From Certhia americana (lineage: Eukaryota; Chordata; Aves; Passeriformes; Certhiidae): 64,000 bases of DNA. Shown here one piece after another: positions 60,801-64,000 of the stretch. The notes under the pieces are model-generated. The model worked only from the letters and a program-made list of their open reading frames with translations. It was not told the origin of the DNA and made no database searches. Positions within the stretch are counted from its first letter, which is position 1; every line of letters begins with the position of its first letter. Made by a program: the position numbers and the translations under genes. Location of the stretch: positions 3,909,426 to 3,973,425 of the forward strand of contig CM031878.1 in the NCBI GenBank assembly GCA_018697195.1, in the 5' to 3' direction.

Positions 60801-61398
60801 ACAAAAGGCAGAAGTAAAGACAAACTCCATGCAAGGCTTAAAGAGGAACAGGGAAATATTTTGAAGCAGGATCTCTGGAATCAGTGTGCTCTTCTCTGTA
60901 AGACACGCCACAAATCACTTCACCACTTTTGCCTTGTATGGTTTGTATCACCACGACAGTGAAGCCATGCTCACACCAGCACTCCAGAGCTGGTGTTTGC
61001 CTCCACAGGTGGAGCTTTGTGGGTGCAGATCTGGGCTGGGATCTGGTTTGGGTTCATCGTTGACAGAGCTTTTCTCTGTGGCCTTGGGCAAGATGCTTAA
61101 ACTGCATGCTTGCTTTGACAGAGGCGTTCTTGACATGAGCTGTGTTGCGATCTAAACCCTTCCACCCTCCTCTCAGCTACAGATTGTCTATCCCTGATGC
61201 CCAGAACCACAAGAGGATGTGCAGTCTCACTTCAGCCTCTCTAGCTCACCTCCCAACTTCTCAGATTAATTCCCTTTAAGGCTGGTTTTCACTGAAGTCC
61301 CAGGATTCAGACATTCAACATCTGCTACAAGAGAAATAATGCCTGGAAAGAAGGGTATTTGGGAGCCAAAGGCTGCCTGAGTTGGATAGTGCTGGTTT

Positions 61399-61458
61399 AG
61401 AATCATGGGTCTGTTAATGTTGGAAAAGACCTCTAAGATCATTGAGTGCAACCATATA
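61399..61458 (-). mobile_element. CR1 LINE 3' stub, interrupted
   Basis: The plus strand reads AGAATCATGGGTCTGTTAATG, TTGGAAAAGACCTCTAAGA and TCATTGAGTGCAACCAT, the first 60 bases of an inverted CR1 3' end. It stops where the next CR1 copy begins. Confidence 0.85.
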
Positions 61459-61632
61459 TCATGGAATCACAGACTCATTATGGTTTGGGTTGGAGGAGAC
61501 CTTATCACTAATTTACTCCTAACCCTCCTGCTATGGGCAGGGACTCCTTCTGCTCGACTGGGTTGCTCCATGTCCCATCCAGCCTGGCTCTGAAAACTTC
61601 CAAGAACAGGGAATAATCAAGTTCAACCATAT
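61449..61632. repeat. Possible target-site duplication around the nested CR1
   Basis: The 9-base word CAACCATAT is found at 61449-61457, just left of the inserted CR1, and again at 61624-61632, just right of its end. The repeat is short, so chance cannot be excluded. Confidence 0.45.
61463..61618 (-). mobile_element. CR1 LINE 3' end fragment, inserted beside another CR1
   Basis: The plus strand reads ATGGAATCACAGACTCATTA, TGGTTTGGGTTGGAGGAGA, CCTCCTGCTATGGGCAGGG, CTGGGTTGCTCCATGTCCC, ATCCAGCCTGGCTCTGA and AACTTCCAAGAACAGGGA. This is a typical inverted CR1 3' end of about 155 bp. It is of the CCTGCCATGG subtype, unlike the stub on its left. Confidence 0.92.
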
Positions 61633-61869
61633 CTGGTTGAATTAAATCTCTCATCTGAAAAAAATGGGTTAAGAATAACATCCCCCTTGTCAGACTGTTC
61701 TTTGCCCACCAAAAAACTTTTGATAAACTCTGTAGAATTAATGTAAAGCTTAAGGGAATCCTGGATTTTGTGTCCTTTAAATCTGCCTTGCACAGAAAGC
61801 AGCCTGGGATTGAAGCTCTTCCAGTTTCTGTCATCTTGAGTCTGTTTACCCTTTTATTTCACTCTTATA
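61619..61869. other. Unique DNA between CR1 copies
   Basis: Nothing recognised beyond the possible duplicated word at its left edge. Confidence 0.45.
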
Positions 61870-62372
61870 ATATCCCACCTGGAGAGCTGCATTCAGCTTT
61901 GGGGTCCTCAGCACAGAAAGGATATGGAGTGAGTCCAGAGAAGGCCATGAGGATGCTCCAAGGGCTGGAGTACCTCTGCTACACAAAAAGGCTGAAAGAG
62001 CAGGGGTTATTCAGTCTGGAGAAGAGAAGGCATCAGGGAGAACCAGTGCCTGAAATGGTTACAAGAGATCTGGAGAGGGACGTTGGACAAGGGCATGGAA
62101 TGACAGGACAAGGAAAAACTGGCTTCAAACTGAAAGGAAGTAGGTTTAGATTAGATGTCAAGAAGAAATTCTTAGCTGTTGGGGTGGTGAGGCCCTGGCA
62201 CAGGTTACACAGAGAATCTGTGGCTGCTCAATCCCCAGAAGTGAACAAGGCCAGGCTGGATGAGCTCAGGGAAAACTGGTCTAGTGGAAGGTGTTCCTTC
62301 CAATGGCAGAGGTTGAAATGATATGATTTTTTAGGCCCCTTCCAATCCAAACCGTTCTGGGATTCTGTGATG
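61870..62372 (+). mobile_element. CR1 LINE, end of ORF2 plus 3' UTR, plus strand
   Basis: About 500 bp run in sense orientation to the CR1 tail (CAATCCAAACCGTTCTGGGA, TTCTGTGATGATTGAATC). The plus-strand frame from 61770 to 62321 reads the CR1 polymerase C-terminus for part of its length: GLEYLCYTKRLKEQGLFSLE, KRRHQGE, FRLDVKKKFLAVGVVRPWHR and LHRESVAAQ. The start of the frame is not CR1. The copy has no catalytic polymerase box and is a dead 5'-truncated fragment, although its frame is unusually well kept. Confidence 0.95.
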
Positions 62373-62480
62373 ATTGAATCATGGAAATGTTTGCTTTGCT
62401 GTTGAGGACTATCTCTTCAGTTGCATGCTTCTAAGAAGAAAACACAGGAGCTGAGAGGGTCATTCCATTCTTTTTTGTAC
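62373..62480. other. Spacer between CR1 and LTR
   Basis: Nothing recognised. Confidence 0.4.
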
Positions 62481-62936
62481 TGTTGCCTAAAGTTTTAGCT
62501 TTCATATTTTTCAGATTCTGTCCTGTTTTAGTGTGTAGCTGTGGGTTTCATATTAAGTGCCACTAAGCTCTCTACACAGAGTAGGCAGACAGAACAATTC
62601 CTTTTCTATCTTGGGACCAAGCACAACTGATGAAACTTTCAGGCCTGAGAACAAAAGCAATGGTGAAGTGAGAAGAAAAAACCAAGGAGGATGGAGCTTC
62701 ATAACCTGAAGCTGTGACTGAACAATTGACCAATGTGCTAATGGATCAGAACTTATAAAAGTGTGAGACCTTCTGATCAGGCAACCATTCTGTGCCCATT
62801 TTGGGTGCATCTTGGGTATAGCCCAGCTGGGCTCTTGTGTGGCTCAGGTGTGCCCATTGAGGCCTTTTAATGAATCCCAAATTTGTCCTTTTTCTCTGTC
62901 TAGTCTCTGTTCCAGGCCAGCCTCCAGAAGGCATCA
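62481..62936 (+). mobile_element. Solo LTR of an avian endogenous retrovirus
   Basis: The likely left end is TGTTGCCTAAAG (62481) and the right end is GAAGGCATCA (62936), so the element begins TG and ends CA. Inside are a TATA box (TATAAAA, 62754-62760), a polyadenylation-like word AATGAA (62869-62874), and the sequence CCCATTTTGGGTGCATCTTG between them, which I recall from avian LTRs. No primer-binding site or retroviral gene follows, so it is a solo LTR. Flanks are GTAC on the left and GTTC on the right, possibly a decayed 4-bp duplication. The left boundary is less certain than the right. Confidence 0.7.
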
Positions 62937-64000
62937 GTTCCATGGAAATAGGGGTCTCAAATGCTGTAAGATATTTCTCTGTATTCAGATAATAAAACAG
63001 ATAAAGGAGGTGGATATTACGTATTTATTGAAACATTTCCTTACCCTGTACCTCTTTGAAGAATTCATTTATAACCAGCTATTTTTGAAATTTAAGTCCT
63101 GTGTTTATGGAGCAAGTGGAATAGGTAAGGTTAAATGCCAAGGGACCTCCCTAGGCCATGGAGACATTAATGACATCCTGCTGCCTGCAAGACACACTCC
63201 AGCTACAGAAATTAGGAACACCACTTTCTTTTCTTTCCTTGGATCCTTTCCAAATTCACCTCTGTCTTCTCTCTCTGGATGCAAACCAAAGACAGTAGAT
63301 GCTGCAGTGTGTATCCTCAGGAGCGCCTCTGCAGATTAAATGCCCGCAGCTATTGTGCATCCAAAGTCTCTGATGAAAAATCTTTTCTGTGACAGAGGAA
63401 AATTCAAAATCTAAATACAAAATGGAGCCAAATTACCTACTCTTGCTACGGGAAGTCCGACATATCATTACAAACTGGTTTACTTGAGCGTGTCCAATTT
63501 AATGTTCCTGGCATTTTTTTCTTTTTTTTTTTTCCTCATGAAAAAAGAAAAAAAATGAGGGGAAAAGACAAGAAACAAAAGAAAAGCAAAGTAGTTAATT
63601 TTTGGTTTTTTTTTTTAATCTCTGGAGCAGGTGGGAAGTGGACATTATAATGCATATTATTGGGGTTTCCAGACTCTGGTCATGATTGTGGGATCCAGAT
63701 TTTCATATTAAGAAGAGATAAGGGGTCTGAGCCACTGGCTGGAATTTCCCCTGGAGTGGCCCTGGTAGCTGTTTTAGAGGCAAGAAGGGAGATGTGGAAT
63801 CACTGGTCTATGAAGAAGTTTCTTTCTCAGCTTTGTTAATTAGAGGCTGGCTAAAGCCTCCAAGCATAAAGATTTGTATTTTGGGATCAAGCAGAGCTGA
63901 GAAAGAGCTCCTGGTTTCTGTCTGGGTGGTGAAGTGGCTTTCCAGGCAAGAAATATCCTGGGAAATCTATTTTGGTCAAAAAATAGGTCAAAAACCAAGG
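62937..64000. other. Unique DNA to window end
   Basis: The open frame 62812-63339 starts inside the LTR and has no known domain. A T-rich then A-rich patch (63517-63590) could fold back on itself. No gene is seen. Confidence 0.5.

Larger units (their letters stand above)
55768..61398. other. Long repeat-poor stretch, no gene seen
   Basis: About 5.6 kb have no recognised CR1 or LTR. Open frames (for example 59473-59769 and 60082-60327) show no known domain. The stretch contains a tandem duplication at 56839 and a candidate element at 57580-57830. Confidence 0.5.

Noticed and set aside
61770..62321. 183-codon plus-strand open frame as a gene
   Set aside because: Most of it reads the CR1 polymerase C-terminus, followed by the CR1 3' UTR and tail.
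62812..63339. 175-codon plus-strand open frame as a gene
   Set aside because: It begins inside a solo LTR, has no recognisable domain, and shows no splice or promoter support beyond the LTR itself.
63517..63590. Functional fold-back RNA
   Set aside because: The pairing is only T-rich against A-rich sequence, which gives weak hairpins by composition.

Overview
The window looks like nuclear DNA from a bird, most likely a neoavian and possibly a passerine. The main evidence is at least 15 fragments of CR1, the dominant avian LINE. Many carry the diagnostic CR1 3' end, a short ATTCTRTGATT-type repeat preceded by a conserved stretch reading roughly GGTCCCTTCCAACCCAAACC. Two sequences look like avian endogenous-retrovirus solo LTRs. 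There are no compact genes, operons, Shine-Dalgarno sites or bacterial signals. I found no protein-coding gene, no exon I can defend and no RNA gene. The open reading frames longer than about 100 codons are explained by CR1, by simple repeats or by chance. The window is best read as intergenic DNA or part of a very large intron.

Layout. 1-7.4 kb: mostly unique AT-rich sequence, with T and A runs, an A/C-rich tract, one CR1 3' end (2582-2710) and a locally GC- and CpG-rich patch (4985-5300). 7.4-9.4 kb: the longest CR1 copy (7432-8370, minus strand, end of the reverse transcriptase) and an older CR1 remnant. 9.4-18.8 kb: repeat-poor, apart from a T/GGTT/GGTTT compound microsatellite at 12.06 kb. 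18.8-19.7 kb: a CR1 3' end and a 170-bp T/G tract. 19.7-30.6 kb: a long repeat-poor stretch that holds the best candidates for conserved regulatory DNA and a 61-T run. 30.6-44 kb: several CR1 fragments, a 47-C run, a CCTTCCTG microsatellite and a diverged tandem duplication. 44-52 kb: an A/C-rich tract, repeat-poor AT-rich DNA and a solo LTR (47677-48264). 52-54.8 kb: three CR1 pieces, one a rare upstream CR1 segment with an apparent internal deletion. 54.8-61.4 kb: mostly unique, with a strong G-quadruplex motif and a recent 28-bp duplication. 61.4-63 kb: a dense repeat cluster in which one CR1 appears to have landed in another, followed by a plus-strand CR1 and a second solo LTR.

There is no gene pathway to describe. 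CR1 and LTR copies are fixed, decayed insertions. The long stretches almost free of recognisable repeats (about 9.4-18.8, 19.8-30.6 and 55-61 kb), with clusters of TAATTA-like sites, suggest possible regulatory content, but sequence alone cannot prove this. I did not find a previously undescribed coding system. The most unusual items are structural: the 47-C tract, the T-run strand bias, the recurring A/C (T/G) tracts and the nested CR1 insertion with a possible target-site duplication.
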